Assembly (NCBI RefSeq): GCF_024707125.1
Contig: NZ_JANQAH010000005.1
Location: forward strand, 1-64,000
Reading direction: 5' to 3'
Length of the DNA: 64,000 bases
DNA from: Devosia sp.
GTDB lineage: Bacteria > Pseudomonadota > Alphaproteobacteria > Rhizobiales > Devosiaceae
In this document: in pieces, positions 9,534-17,481 of the stretch
Layout: the number at the start of each line of letters is the position of its first letter
How positions within the stretch are numbered: position 1 is the first letter of the stretch
Made by a program: the position numbers and the translations under genes
Notes under the pieces: generated by a model
Seen by the model: only the letters and a program-made list of their open reading frames with translations
Told to the model about the DNA's origin: nothing
Databases searched by the model: none

Positions 9534-9768
9534 CCGAACCTCCTCATTTTCCACGCTGATTTCGTGGTTGTCCGGCTTCTAGCCTAAGCCCGAACAGCGC
9601 TTCTGCCAACCGCGGAAGGCCGGTTTCCGGCGGTTAACGGGAGATGAATGCGGCTCTCAGCACGGGTTCAAAGGGCAGGGCTCATAACACCGCCACGCTC
9701 GATGCAAGGACATCGAAATATCAGGCGGTCCGCGAGGGGCGGATGCCGAACCAAACTGGAGAAACAAA

Positions 9769-10203
9769 ATGCTCAAGATCACCACGCTTGCCGTTCTCGC
9801 CGGCCTCGTCACCGCTGCTTCGGTCCTGCCCAGCTTCGCCCAGGTTGCTTTCGTTCCCGGCAGCAACCAGCGCTATCCGCAGCCCGGTTCCGGCCAGGAA
9901 TATGATTGTTCTGCTGCCATGGGTCATATGCGCAGCGTCAAGCAGGCCGATATTCTTGCCATCAACGGCAACCGTGTCGCCCTGCTGCCTGTCTGCGAAG
10001 ACCTGACGGTGCGCGGCAAGAATGTCTATGGCCCGCTCTTCGTCAACGGCAACGTCAACCACCTGCGCGTGCCGATTGCCCGCAATGCCACGCTCATGGC
10101 CGCCCTGACGGCCAAGGGCTACGACCAGAACGATGTCGTCTCGCTCCGTCACGGCGCCAATGACAGCATCATCCTCTACGTGCACCAGCGCGACATGAAC
10201 TGA
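9769..10203 (+). CDS. Small secreted protein, first of a tandem paralogous pair
   Basis: 144 residues. The signal peptide MLKITTLAVLAGLVTAASVLPSFAQ ends at SFAQ (about residue 25). The mature part has two cysteines (YDCSAAMGH and PVCEDL) likely to form a disulfide in the periplasm. The motif CSAAMGHMRSVKQADI and the C-terminal part TLMAALTAKGYDQNDVVSL are shared almost unchanged with the neighbour at 10333. I recognise no named family. A terminator follows at 10231, so the two copies are transcribed separately. Cell location is inferred from the signal peptide. Confidence 0.78.
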   Translation: MLKITTLAVLAGLVTAASVLPSFAQVAFVPGSNQRYPQPGSGQEYDCSAAMGHMRSVKQADILAINGNRVALLPVCEDLTVRGKNVYGPLFVNGNVNHLRVPIARNATLMAALTAKGYDQNDVVSLRHGANDSIILYVHQRDMN

Positions 10204-10230
10204 TCGGGCCTGACTGCCCGACTGTATCCG

Positions 10231-10258
10231 AGCCGCACCCGAGGGTGCGGCTCTTTCA
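10231..10258 (+). terminator. Intrinsic terminator
   Basis: AGCCGCACC (10231-10239) pairs with GGTGCGGCT (10244-10252), followed by CTTTCA. It separates the two tandem secreted-protein genes. Confidence 0.75.
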
Positions 10259-10332
10259 AATCCAAACCAACCCAAACCCAAGCGTCACGGCCGATGCCAG
10301 GCATCCGCCGCCCAAACCTGAGATCATCAAAA

Positions 10333-10757
10333 ATGCTGAAATTCGCTACCCTCACCCTGCTCGCCGGTGTCCTCACTGCAACCACCGTTCTGCCCAGCAC
10401 TGCTGCCGTGATGCGGCCGCGCCCCCGGCCGTTGAGACGAGCTCGGGGAGCACGCCTGAGTGCTCTGCTGCGATGGGGCACATGCGCAGCGTCAAGCAGG
10501 CCGACATCGCCGCTATCCACGGCCAGGATGTCGTGCTGCTGCCGGTCTGCGAGGAACTCGCCATCTATGGTCGCAATGGCTACGGCTCGCTGTTTGTCGA
10601 AGGCAATGTCAATCACCTGCGTCAGCCCATCGCCCACTCGGCGACGCTGATGGCCGCCCTGACGGCCAAGGGCTACGACCAGAACGACGTTGTCTCGCTC
10701 CGCCAGGGCGGGAATGACAGCATCATTCTCTATGTCTACCAGCGCGACACGCGCTGA
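10333..10757 (+). CDS. Small secreted protein, second tandem paralogue, frameshifted
   Basis: Tandem duplicate of the gene at 9769. A signal peptide starting MLKFATLTLLAGVLTATTVL is encoded from the ATG at 10333. The mature domain (ECSAAMGHMRSVKQADIAAI to YVYQRDTR) is in another frame. The frames join if one C is restored in the CCCCC run near 10421, giving about 141 residues. The mature domain is intact and about 80% like its neighbour by eye, with both cysteines kept; the junction segment differs fully. Either a sequencing deletion or a recent loss of function. Function unknown. Confidence 0.68.
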
Positions 10758-10862
10758 GCCGATGTCTTGTCGATGAACCGAGCCTGAACGCACCTATCAG
10801 GGTGAGTTCAAGCCGGTTCAGGCAAGGTGCTTTCAAGATGAAACGCCCTGAGGGACACTGAA

Positions 10863-11201
10863 ATGAACAAGTCACAGGAAAAGGTTCTGGTCGCAGCGCT
10901 CTGTGGCCTTGTCGTTACCGCCGCCGCCGGCTTTGCCGTGCAGCCTGCCATGGCTGCCGGCTACCAGGTCGAACAACTGGCGCGGGTCAGCAATGTCGCC
11001 CATTGGGACCAGCTGAACGTGCGCAAGTGGCCGGCCAGCTATTCGCAGAAAATCGGCGCCCTCCAACCCGACACCCCGGTTTGGGTCGAACGCTGCATCA
11101 CCGTCCCGAAAAGCGCCGATTGGTGCCTTGTCGACCGCCAGAACACCCGCGGATGGGTCAACTCGCGCTACCTGACCCTGGTCGATGGCTGGGACATCTG
11201 A
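10863..11201 (+). CDS. Secreted SH3-domain protein
   Basis: 112 residues with a signal peptide (VLVAALCGLVVTAAAGFAVQ, cleavage after AMA near residue 31). A bacterial SH3-type domain follows (VAHWDQLNVRKWPASYSQKI, DTPVWVERC, DWCLVDRQNTRGWVNSRYL); the LNVRxWP and GWVNSRYL elements are typical of SH3_3/SH3b folds that bind cell-wall components. Two Cys (ERCI, DWCL) may pair. Placed after the two small secreted proteins on the same strand, but 105 bases away, so co-transcription is uncertain. Confidence 0.75.
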   Translation: MNKSQEKVLVAALCGLVVTAAAGFAVQPAMAAGYQVEQLARVSNVAHWDQLNVRKWPASYSQKIGALQPDTPVWVERCITVPKSADWCLVDRQNTRGWVNSRYLTLVDGWDI

Positions 11202-11206
11202 GCTTT

Positions 11207-11233
11207 CGCGCCGTTTGCCCGGCGCGCCTCTTT
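11207..11233 (+). terminator. Probable terminator after the SH3 gene
   Basis: CGCGCCG (11207-11213) and CGGCGCG (11220-11226) form a 7-bp stem 6 bases after the stop codon, followed by CCTCTTT. Confidence 0.6.
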
Positions 11234-11270
11234 AGTAACCGCGTACCTCCTACCCATGCATGTTGACTTT

Positions 11271-11318
11271 TCCGGCTCTGCACTGTTCCTCAGGGACAGT
11301 CAGGGCCGGAGTTTTCTT
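11271..11318 (+). promoter_or_regulatory. Long hairpin with U tract directly upstream of the asparaginase start
   Basis: TCCGGCTCTG (11271-11280) pairs with CAGGGCCGGA (11301-11310, one G-U pair). Inside it ACTGTTCC (11282-11289) pairs with GGGACAGT (11293-11300, one G-U pair), leaving one bulged C and a 3-base loop. GTTTTCTT follows, 2 bases before the ATG at 11321. It has the form of an intrinsic terminator or attenuator. Confidence 0.65.
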
Positions 11319-11320
11319 AC

Positions 11321-12319
11321 ATGGATGCCAACCCCATTCTCGCCGAGGCCGTCCGCGGCAACTGGGTGGAAAACCGCCATCGCGGTGCCTTTGTGGTGAT
11401 CGACGCGACTGGGCAGGTGATCGCTTCAGCGGGCGACATCGAGCGTCCGGTTTTTCCACGTTCAGCGATCAAGTCCATGCAGGCTCTGGCGATTTTCGAC
11501 CGGCATGCAGCCGAGCGCTTCCATCATTCGAGCGAAGAACTGGCGCTGGCTTGCGCCTCCCATCATGGCGAGGACGACCACGTGACCAATGTGGCCAACT
11601 TTCTTGGCCGCATGGGGCTGTCGGTGGCCAATCTCGAATGTGGTGCGCATCAACCGACCAATGGCGCGGCGCGCGAGGCGCTGCGGGAGCGGCATGAGGA
11701 GCCGAGTGCGCTTCATAACAATTGCTCCGGAAAACATGCGGGCATGTTGAGCGTGGCGCTCGCCATGGGCGTGCCGACAACAGACTATGTGAAACGCGAG
11801 CACGACGTGCAGCGCGCCGTGCGGGCGGCGGTGGAGCTGGTGATCGGCGAGGGGCTGACGGAAGATCGTTGCGGCACCGATGGCTGTTCCATTCCCACCT
11901 GGGCGGCGCCGATTCGGGCCTGGGCGCAGGGTTTTGCGCGCATGGCGACAGGGCAGGGGCTCGATGCTGGACATGCGGCCGGTGCGCGGGCGCTGTTCGA
12001 TGCGGCAACCAAGCATCCGCATCTCGTCGCCGGGACGGGGCATCTTGATACGCTGGTGATGGAGGCCTTTGGTGGCCGCGTCATGCAAAAGGGCGGGGCG
12101 GAAGGCGTGCAATGCGGCGCCATTCGCAACAAGGGCTGGGGCTATGCGCTCAAATGCGACGACGGCAATATGGCCGCGAGCCAGGCCATGGTCGCGGCGC
12201 TGTTGCTGAAATTTGCCGATCCGGATGAGACGCAGCGCGCGGTGCTGGAAGGCTTTGCGCGGCAGCCGACGCTGAATGTGCGCAAGACTGTGGTGGGGGA
12301 AGTCAGGGCGGTGCTGTAG
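11321..12319 (+). CDS. ansA: L-asparaginase II, rhizobial type
   Basis: Hydrolyses asparagine to aspartate and ammonia in the cytoplasm. It belongs to the thermolabile rhizobial asparaginase family (Rhizobium etli type), which is unrelated to the E. coli enzymes. 332 residues. Family stretches visible are PRSAIKSMQAL (with the SxxK-type Ser-Lys pair, about residue 47-52), SHHGEDDHV, CGAHQP, LHNNCSGKHAGML (about 130) and CGTDGCSIPTWAAP (about 187). The start at 11321 is preceded by a U-rich run that closes a long hairpin, with no Shine-Dalgarno match, so translation is either leaderless or controlled by that structure. Followed by a REP-like element. Confidence 0.9.
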   Translation: MDANPILAEAVRGNWVENRHRGAFVVIDATGQVIASAGDIERPVFPRSAIKSMQALAIFDRHAAERFHHSSEELALACASHHGEDDHVTNVANFLGRMGLSVANLECGAHQPTNGAAREALRERHEEPSALHNNCSGKHAGMLSVALAMGVPTTDYVKREHDVQRAVRAAVELVIGEGLTEDRCGTDGCSIPTWAAPIRAWAQGFARMATGQGLDAGHAAGARALFDAATKHPHLVAGTGHLDTLVMEAFGGRVMQKGGAEGVQCGAIRNKGWGYALKCDDGNMAASQAMVAALLLKFADPDETQRAVLEGFARQPTLNVRKTVVGEVRAVL

Positions 12320-12356
12320 GTAGGAGAGGGGACGGCTTCGCGCCTCTCTTCCACCG

Positions 12357-12423
12357 CGTCATTCCCGCGAAAGCGGGAATCTCCTTGAACAGAAACAGAG
12401 ATTCCCGCTTTCGCGGGAATGAC
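12357..12423. repeat. REP-like palindromic element, family A
   Basis: Arms 12357-12383 and 12398-12423 are reverse complements and match the arms at 3358-3423. It lies between two converging genes and may serve as their shared terminator. Confidence 0.9.
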
Positions 12424-12458
12424 CCCGTGTTTTTGAAGGGTCTAGGGACCCTTTGCCC

Positions 12459-13742
12459 CTAACGAATAGTGACGTGCGGATAGCGATCGGCGACGGCGCG
12501 GAGGTCGGTTTCGGCGACCTCGGTCCATTTGAGACCGACGATTTCGCCGACGCTGGGCTCATGCACCATGTTGTCGGCGATGAGCACATTGCCGGCGCCT
12601 TCGGCGACTGAAACGCCGATGCCGATATTGCTGGCATAGACGACGTTGCTGGTGATGACGACGGAGCGCATGAAGCTGCCGAAACCCGCCGCAATGGCAA
12701 CCCCCGGGACGTTTTCGACCACATTGCCGGTGACGGCGACCTCGGCCTCGACATAGATGCCGACGGGGACTGTGTCTGGGTTCACTTCAGATTTCGACGA
12801 AATGTTCCGCACGATATTGCCCGAGCAGACGGCGAGGTGCCCGTTGCTGTCGAGATTGGTGATGGAAATGCCGGTGGCAGCGCCATCGACCACGTTGTCG
12901 GCGATGATCGAGCCGGAAAAGCCGAATTCGGAGAAGATCGCGACCTCGCCGCAAGTGCGGCAGATGTTGCCGGTTACCTGGCAGTTTTTCGTGGTGTTGA
13001 GGCGTACGGCCGTGAAGGCGCAATCGGAAATGTGGTTGTCGGCGACGACGACTTCATCGGCGAGATAGACATTGATCCCATTGCCATTCTGGCCATTGCC
13101 GCCCTGGCGCCAGTCGATCTTGCTGATGCGGTTGTTGACCAGGATCGAGCCATCCGGCCCCGCCTCGTTGCGCCAGATGCGGATGCCGGCATTGCCGCAG
13201 CCGGAAATCGTGTTGCCGCTGGCGAGGAGACCGGTGCTGTCGAGGGAATGGATGGCGGCGTCGCCGTGGTTCTCGAAATCGCAATCGCGAATGGTCGCGG
13301 CGCTCTGGAAGAGCGACAGGGCGATGCCGGGGCTTTCGGAGAAGCGACAGCGTTCGATTGTGACATTTTCGGCGGCCTGGACGCCAAAGAGCGGATCGCT
13401 GCCGCTATCGCCGGTAAAACCAATATCGCGGAGGACGAGGCCGGATTGATGCAGGAAGCCGCCAATGGCGGTACCTGAAGCGACGAGGACAGTGGCGCCG
13501 GGGACGCCTTCGACTACGAGATTGGCCGGGAAATTAATGTTGCTGACGCGAAAGCGGCCGGCGGGCAGGGTGAGGCGGCCAGTGGCAGCATCGAGCGCCG
13601 CCTGCAGTGCCGCGCTCTGATCGGCATCGCTGTCTGGCGTGAGATCGGCGGTCTGCGCCTGTGCTGCCATGGGCAGGCCGACGGCGAGACCGGCGAGACC
13701 GGCAAGGGCATGGCGACGGGTGATCTGGATTTTCTGGCGCAT
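12459..13742 (-). CDS. Tat-exported repetitive beta-helix protein (TIGR03808 type)
   Basis: 427 residues from the ATG at 13742. The N-terminus MRQKIQITRRHALAGLAGLA has the twin-arginine motif TRRHALAG followed by a hydrophobic stretch and AQA cleavage site. The rest is built of short repeats such as VTIERCRFSES, ATIRDCDFENHG, LLASGNTISGCGNAGI, VVVADNHISDC and GSIIADNVVDGAATGI, the pattern of a right-handed parallel beta-helix (pectate-lyase-like). I match it to the alphaproteobacterial TIGR03808 family; no enzymatic activity is known to me. It should act in the periplasm after folded export. Confidence 0.85.
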   Translation of the reverse strand: MRQKIQITRRHALAGLAGLAVGLPMAAQAQTADLTPDSDADQSAALQAALDAATGRLTLPAGRFRVSNINFPANLVVEGVPGATVLVASGTAIGGFLHQSGLVLRDIGFTGDSGSDPLFGVQAAENVTIERCRFSESPGIALSLFQSAATIRDCDFENHGDAAIHSLDSTGLLASGNTISGCGNAGIRIWRNEAGPDGSILVNNRISKIDWRQGGNGQNGNGINVYLADEVVVADNHISDCAFTAVRLNTTKNCQVTGNICRTCGEVAIFSEFGFSGSIIADNVVDGAATGISITNLDSNGHLAVCSGNIVRNISSKSEVNPDTVPVGIYVEAEVAVTGNVVENVPGVAIAAGFGSFMRSVVITSNVVYASNIGIGVSVAEGAGNVLIADNMVHEPSVGEIVGLKWTEVAETDLRAVADRYPHVTIR

Positions 13743-13849
13743 GGTCTCATTCTGCCAGCTTTGGCGCGCGCGGCGAGCAAAACCCAAAGACGTGGTGAAC
13801 GGCTTTGGCTATAACGGGCAAGACTTTAGAAGACCAAAGAGGTGACTAC

Positions 13850-15346
13850 ATGCTCGTGGACGGCAAGATCTATCTCGGCACGAGCACGCGGCCGGAATAT
13901 CTCAGCCTCAAATATGGCAATCGCCATGGCCTCGTGACTGGCGCCACGGGCACGGGCAAAACCGTAACCCTGCAGGCGCTGGCCGAAGGCTTTGCGGGGG
14001 CGGGCGTGCCGGTCTTTGCGGCCGATATCAAGGGCGATCTGTCGGGCGTTGCCAAGGGCCAGCCGATCCAGGAATGGCAGACCAAGCGTGCCGAGGATAT
14101 CGGCTTTACCGACTACATCAATGACGCCTTCCCGGTGGTTTTCTGGGATCTTTTCGGCAAGCAGGGGCATCCCGTTCGCGCCACGATTTCCGAAATGGGC
14201 CCGGTGCTGCTGAGCCGCATCCTCGATCTCAACGACACGCAGGAAGGCGTGCTCAACATCGCCTTCCGCGTGGCCGACGAGGAAGGGCTGCTGCTGCTGG
14301 ATCTGAAGGACCTGCGCTCGATGCTGGTCAGCATTCAGGAGCGCTCCAAGGAAGTCTCCGCGCGCTATGGCAATGTGACGACGGCCTCGGTTGGCGCCAT
14401 CCAGCGCGCGCTGCTGGTGCTGGAACAGCAGGGCGCCGACAACTTCTTTGGCGAACGGGCGCTGGAAATTGCCGACCTGATGCGCGTCGATACGGATGGC
14501 CGCGGGTTCATCTCGATCCTCGCGGCCGACCAGCTGATGAAGTCGCCGCGGCTCTATTCGACCTTCCTGCTCTGGCTGCTCTCGGAACTTTTCGAGCAAC
14601 TGCCGGAAGTCGGCGATCCGGATAAGCCGAAAATGGTGTTCTTCTTCGATGAAGCGCATCTGCTGTTTGACGATGCGCCCAAGGCGCTGATCGACAAGGT
14701 TGAGCAGGTCGTAAAGCTGATCCGCTCGAAGGGTGTCGGCGTTTATTTCGTGACGCAGAACCCGATTGATATTCCGGAAGCCGTGCTGGCGCAGCTTTCC
14801 AATCGCGTGCAGCACGCTTTGCGCGCCTATACGCCACGCGAGCAGAAGGCCGTCAAAGTGGCGGCGGAGACTTTCCGCCCGAATCCGGATTTTTCGACCG
14901 AAGAGGTCATTACCCAATTGGGGATCGGTGAAGCGCTGGTTTCGGTGCTGGAGGACAAGGGCATTCCGTCCATGGTCGGCCGCACGCTGATCCGGCCGCC
15001 TTCCGCACAGGTGGGGCCGCTCAATCCGGCCGAGCGCGATGCGACCATGGCCAACTCGCCGGTGGGCGGGCTCTATGACAGCGTTAGCGATCGTGAATCG
15101 GCCTTTGAAATTCTGGAGCGCCGGACGCGCGATCGGCAATTGGCCGAGGAGCGGGCAAAATATGACGAGGCAGACCGCGTCGCCGCCGAGCGGCAGGCCC
15201 GCGAAGAGCGCGCAAGCCAGCCGCGCCGCACATCGAGCCGGCAAACGCCCGCTGAGGCGGCGATGAATTCCTTTGCGCGGACTGTGGCCAACAAGCTGGG
15301 CAATGCCATCGTGCGCGGCATCCTGGGCAGCATGAAGGGTCGATGA
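13850..15346 (+). CDS. HerA-like ATPase, DUF853 (YjgR) family
   Basis: 498 residues from the ATG at 13850, which has AGAGG upstream; a TTG at 13805 is in frame but lacks this. P-loop ATPase of the HerA/FtsK class: Walker [10 protein letters not shown] (about residue 27-35) and Walker [14 protein letters not shown] (about 265). [14 protein letters not shown] and [21 protein letters not shown] are typical of DUF853. C-terminal 70 residues are charged ([22 protein letters not shown]). Biological role in this family is unsettled. Overlaps the next gene by ATGA, so the two products are probably made together. Confidence 0.88.
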   Translation: MLVDGKIYLGTSTRPEYLSLKYGNRHGLVTGATGTGKTVTLQALAEGFAGAGVPVFAADIKGDLSGVAKGQPIQEWQTKRAEDIGFTDYINDAFPVVFWDLFGKQGHPVRATISEMGPVLLSRILDLNDTQEGVLNIAFRVADEEGLLLLDLKDLRSMLVSIQERSKEVSARYGNVTTASVGAIQRALLVLEQQGADNFFGERALEIADLMRVDTDGRGFISILAADQLMKSPRLYSTFLLWLLSELFEQLPEVGDPDKPKMVFFFDEAHLLFDDAPKALIDKVEQVVKLIRSKGVGVYFVTQNPIDIPEAVLAQLSNRVQHALRAYTPREQKAVKVAAETFRPNPDFSTEEVITQLGIGEALVSVLEDKGIPSMVGRTLIRPPSAQVGPLNPAERDATMANSPVGGLYDSVSDRESAFEILERRTRDRQLAEERAKYDEADRVAAERQAREERASQPRRTSSRQTPAEAAMNSFARTVANKLGNAIVRGILGSMKGR

Positions 15347-15885
15347 GCATGGCGGTTATCGGCATTTTCGCTTCGGACAAGGGGCCGGGCGATCCGGAAC
15401 GGGCGAGCCTGATGAGCCAGACGGGGACGCTTTTTGCCCGCCGCGGCGCGCAATTGTTGTGTCTCTGGGAAAACGGCGCCGGGCCGCTGCCGCTGATGAC
15501 CGCGGCAAAGACGGCGGGCGGAACCGTGTCGGTTCTCGCGGATGCCGATGCCGCTTTGCCGCCGACGCTTTCGGGTGTGCCGGTGCGTGTCGTAGAGGAT
15601 CGCGGCGCGCGCCACGCGCTGTTTGCCGAGGAAGCGCAGGTGCTGGTGGCGCTGCCAGGTTCGCTGGCTTCGACGTCGGCCTTGTTCGGGAGCTGGGCGT
15701 CCAGGCAGGGGCGGGCCAAGCCCGTCGTTATGCTCAATCGCCACCGGGCCTTCGAGGTGGTGAAGGGTTTTGCCGGCGACGTGCTGTCGCATTCGGTGGC
15801 GGGCTATGACCGGAATGTGCAGTTCGCGGATTCGGTCGAAGACCTTTGGAACAAGGTCAGTTGGGTGCTGGAACAGAAGCGGTAG
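15343..15885 (+). CDS. Rossmann-fold protein resembling the SLOG/LOG superfamily
   Basis: 180 residues, ATG at 15343 inside the stop of the DUF853 gene, with AAGGG upstream. The N-terminus [18 protein letters not shown], followed by [50 protein letters not shown] and [15 protein letters not shown], has the order of elements of SLOG nucleotide-binding proteins (GTALPGGxGT-like loop replaced by ALPGSLAST). The canonical PGGxGT is missing, so it is not a standard cytokinin-activating LOG. Coupling to a HerA-like ATPase suggests a joint role. Family assignment is moderate. Confidence 0.6.
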   Translation: MSMAVIGIFASDKGPGDPERASLMSQTGTLFARRGAQLLCLWENGAGPLPLMTAAKTAGGTVSVLADADAALPPTLSGVPVRVVEDRGARHALFAEEAQVLVALPGSLASTSALFGSWASRQGRAKPVVMLNRHRAFEVVKGFAGDVLSHSVAGYDRNVQFADSVEDLWNKVSWVLEQKR

Positions 15886-15920
15886 GTTTCTGCCAAGTTC
15901 AGCGAAATCCATCCGCGGTC

Positions 15921-15989
15921 GTCACCGGGCTTGTCCCGGTGGTCCCCAGCGGAGGCGAGATGGATTGCCGGGACAAGCCCGGCAATGAC
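15921..15989. repeat. Dispersed palindromic repeat, family B
   Basis: GTCACCGGGCTTGTCCCGGT (from 15921) and TTGCCGGGACAAGCCCGGCA (from 15965) form imperfect inverted arms. The central 40 bases from TCCCCAGCGGAGG are nearly identical to a second copy at 43841-43913. Confidence 0.85.
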
Positions 15990-16044
15990 GACGCAATGGG
16001 ACGGCCGGTGTTGGCGTCGCGGAACAGCGGTACGGTCGGCAGGC

Positions 16045-16599
16045 CTAGGCCAGCGGCTCGAGCCCCGGGTGCATGGGCTTGCGGCGGTCGGGGAAGAGCG
16101 GCACGACATTGTCGGTGGCGCGTCGCGTCGGGTGCGGTTGTGGCTTGGAGAGAGGCACGCGATCCCGGCGTTCGGGGCCGCGATAGCCCGAGCCCAGAAG
16201 GCCGACGACGCTGCGATTGATCAGGCGGGCTTGCACGCGCTGCAGCAGGTGGCGCGGCGACATGGGTTTTACCAGCACTTCATCAATGCCGGCGCTGATC
16301 GCCTGATGGCGCATCGGCGGGGTGATGCTGCGGGTGAGGGCGATGACGGGCAGTTCGCGGCTGACGAAGCGCGGGTCGAGGCGGATGGCTTCGACCATTT
16401 CATAGGCCGGGCGGCCCTCACGATCGAAATCGACGACCAGCATGTCGAGAGGAGCGATCCGCATATAGGCGAAGAGCTCGGCTTCGCTCTCAAAGGGGCG
16501 CACGCGCAGGCGCGTATCACCGGCCAAAACCATGGTCAGCACAGACGTAAGCGCAGGATTGGCCGCCAGAATGGCGACCGTTTTCGGCCGTGACGTCAA
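16045..16599 (-). CDS. Stand-alone receiver-domain response regulator
   Basis: 184 residues from a TTG at 16599 (MTSRPKTVAILAANPALTSV), chosen because AAGGGGGG sits 5 bases upstream; the nearby ATG is in a frame that stops at once. A CheY-like receiver spans about 7-125: the phospho-acceptor Asp in LVVDFD, Thr in IALTRS and Lys in LVKPMSPRHLLQRV are present. The C-terminal 55 residues (GYRGPERRDRVPLSKPQ, PTRRATDNVVPLFPDRRK) are basic and look disordered. There is no DNA-binding domain, so it probably acts by protein contact. No kinase gene is adjacent. Confidence 0.8.
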   Translation of the reverse strand: MTSRPKTVAILAANPALTSVLTMVLAGDTRLRVRPFESEAELFAYMRIAPLDMLVVDFDREGRPAYEMVEAIRLDPRFVSRELPVIALTRSITPPMRHQAISAGIDEVLVKPMSPRHLLQRVQARLINRSVVGLLGSGYRGPERRDRVPLSKPQPHPTRRATDNVVPLFPDRRKPMHPGLEPLA

Positions 16600-16708
16600 C
16601 GCATCCCCCCTTGTGGTAAATAGAGCGTTAACATGGGTTCGCGGATGTTTGAAGCTGGGGATTCCACCAAGTCGCGGATAATCTTGGGAAAAGTTAATCC
16701 CACCGGGC

Positions 16709-16742
16709 AAAACGAAACCCGCCGGCGCTTTGCACCGGCGGG
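16709..16742 (-). terminator. Intrinsic terminator of sodB
   Basis: CCCGCCGG (16718-16725) pairs with CCGGCGGG (16735-16742). On the minus strand it is followed by TTTCGTTTT. It lies 30 bases beyond the sodB stop. Confidence 0.85.
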
Positions 16743-16772
16743 CTTGGTCTAACGTTTCGCGTCAGCGAAAAA

Positions 16773-17381
16773 TTACGCGGTGGCTTCTTCGAACAGCAGC
16801 TCGACGTGTTCCCAGTTCACCAGGTTATCGAACCAGGCTTCGAGGTACTTCGGGCGGGCATTGCGGTAGTCGATGTAATAGGAGTGCTCCCACACGTCGA
16901 CGCCGAGGATCGGCTTGCCGCCATAGACCAGCGGCGATTCGCCATTGGCAGTCTTGGAGATTTCGAGCTTGCCGTTCTTGACCGAGACCCAGGCCCAGCC
17001 CGAGCCGAACTGGGTGGTGCCGGCAGCGATGAAATCGGCGCGCAGCTTGTCAAAACCACCGAGGTCGGAATCAACGGCAGCCTGCAGCTTGGCGGGGAGC
17101 TTGTTGCCGCCGCCATTGGGCTTCATCCAGTTCCAGAAGTGGACGTGGTTGTAGTGCTGGCCAGCGTTGTTGAAGAGGCCGGCATTCTTGCCGAAGCTTT
17201 CCTTGACGATGTCTTCGAGCGGCAGGATTTCGAGGCCCGAACCTTCCAGCAGCTTTTCGCCATTGGTGACGTAAGCCTGGTGGTGCTTGTCGTGGTGGAC
17301 CTCAAGCGTCTCTTTCGACATGTAGGGGCCCAGGGCGTCGTAAGCATAGGGCAGGGGCGGCAGGGTAAACTTGGTGGACAT
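16773..17381 (-). CDS. sodB: Superoxide dismutase, Fe/Mn family
   Basis: Dismutates superoxide to oxygen and hydrogen peroxide in the cytoplasm. 202 residues; ATG at 17381 with GGAGG upstream. Metal ligands are visible in the expected places: His in LEVHHDKHHQAYV (about 27), His in GQHYNHVHFWNWM (about 79), and Asp/His in DVWEHSYYIDYRN (about 160-164). The FNNAGQHYNH and FGSGWAWV stretches are classic. Fe versus Mn cannot be settled by eye. Monocistronic, with its own terminator. Confidence 0.95.
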   Translation of the reverse strand: MSTKFTLPPLPYAYDALGPYMSKETLEVHHDKHHQAYVTNGEKLLEGSGLEILPLEDIVKESFGKNAGLFNNAGQHYNHVHFWNWMKPNGGGNKLPAKLQAAVDSDLGGFDKLRADFIAAGTTQFGSGWAWVSVKNGKLEISKTANGESPLVYGGKPILGVDVWEHSYYIDYRNARPKYLEAWFDNLVNWEHVELLFEEATA

Positions 17382-17481
17382 GGTAGCCTCCGTTTCTGGA
17401 AAGGGATGACGCTCGGTCAAAACCGGAACTGGTGAGAAGGTATAGGCAGATTGGCTTGGCGCAACAATGACGCAGGAGAAA

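Noticed and set aside
13826..15244. 472-codon minus-strand frame opposite the DUF853 gene
   Set aside because: Antisense to a gene with intact Walker motifs; no ribosome site or domain.
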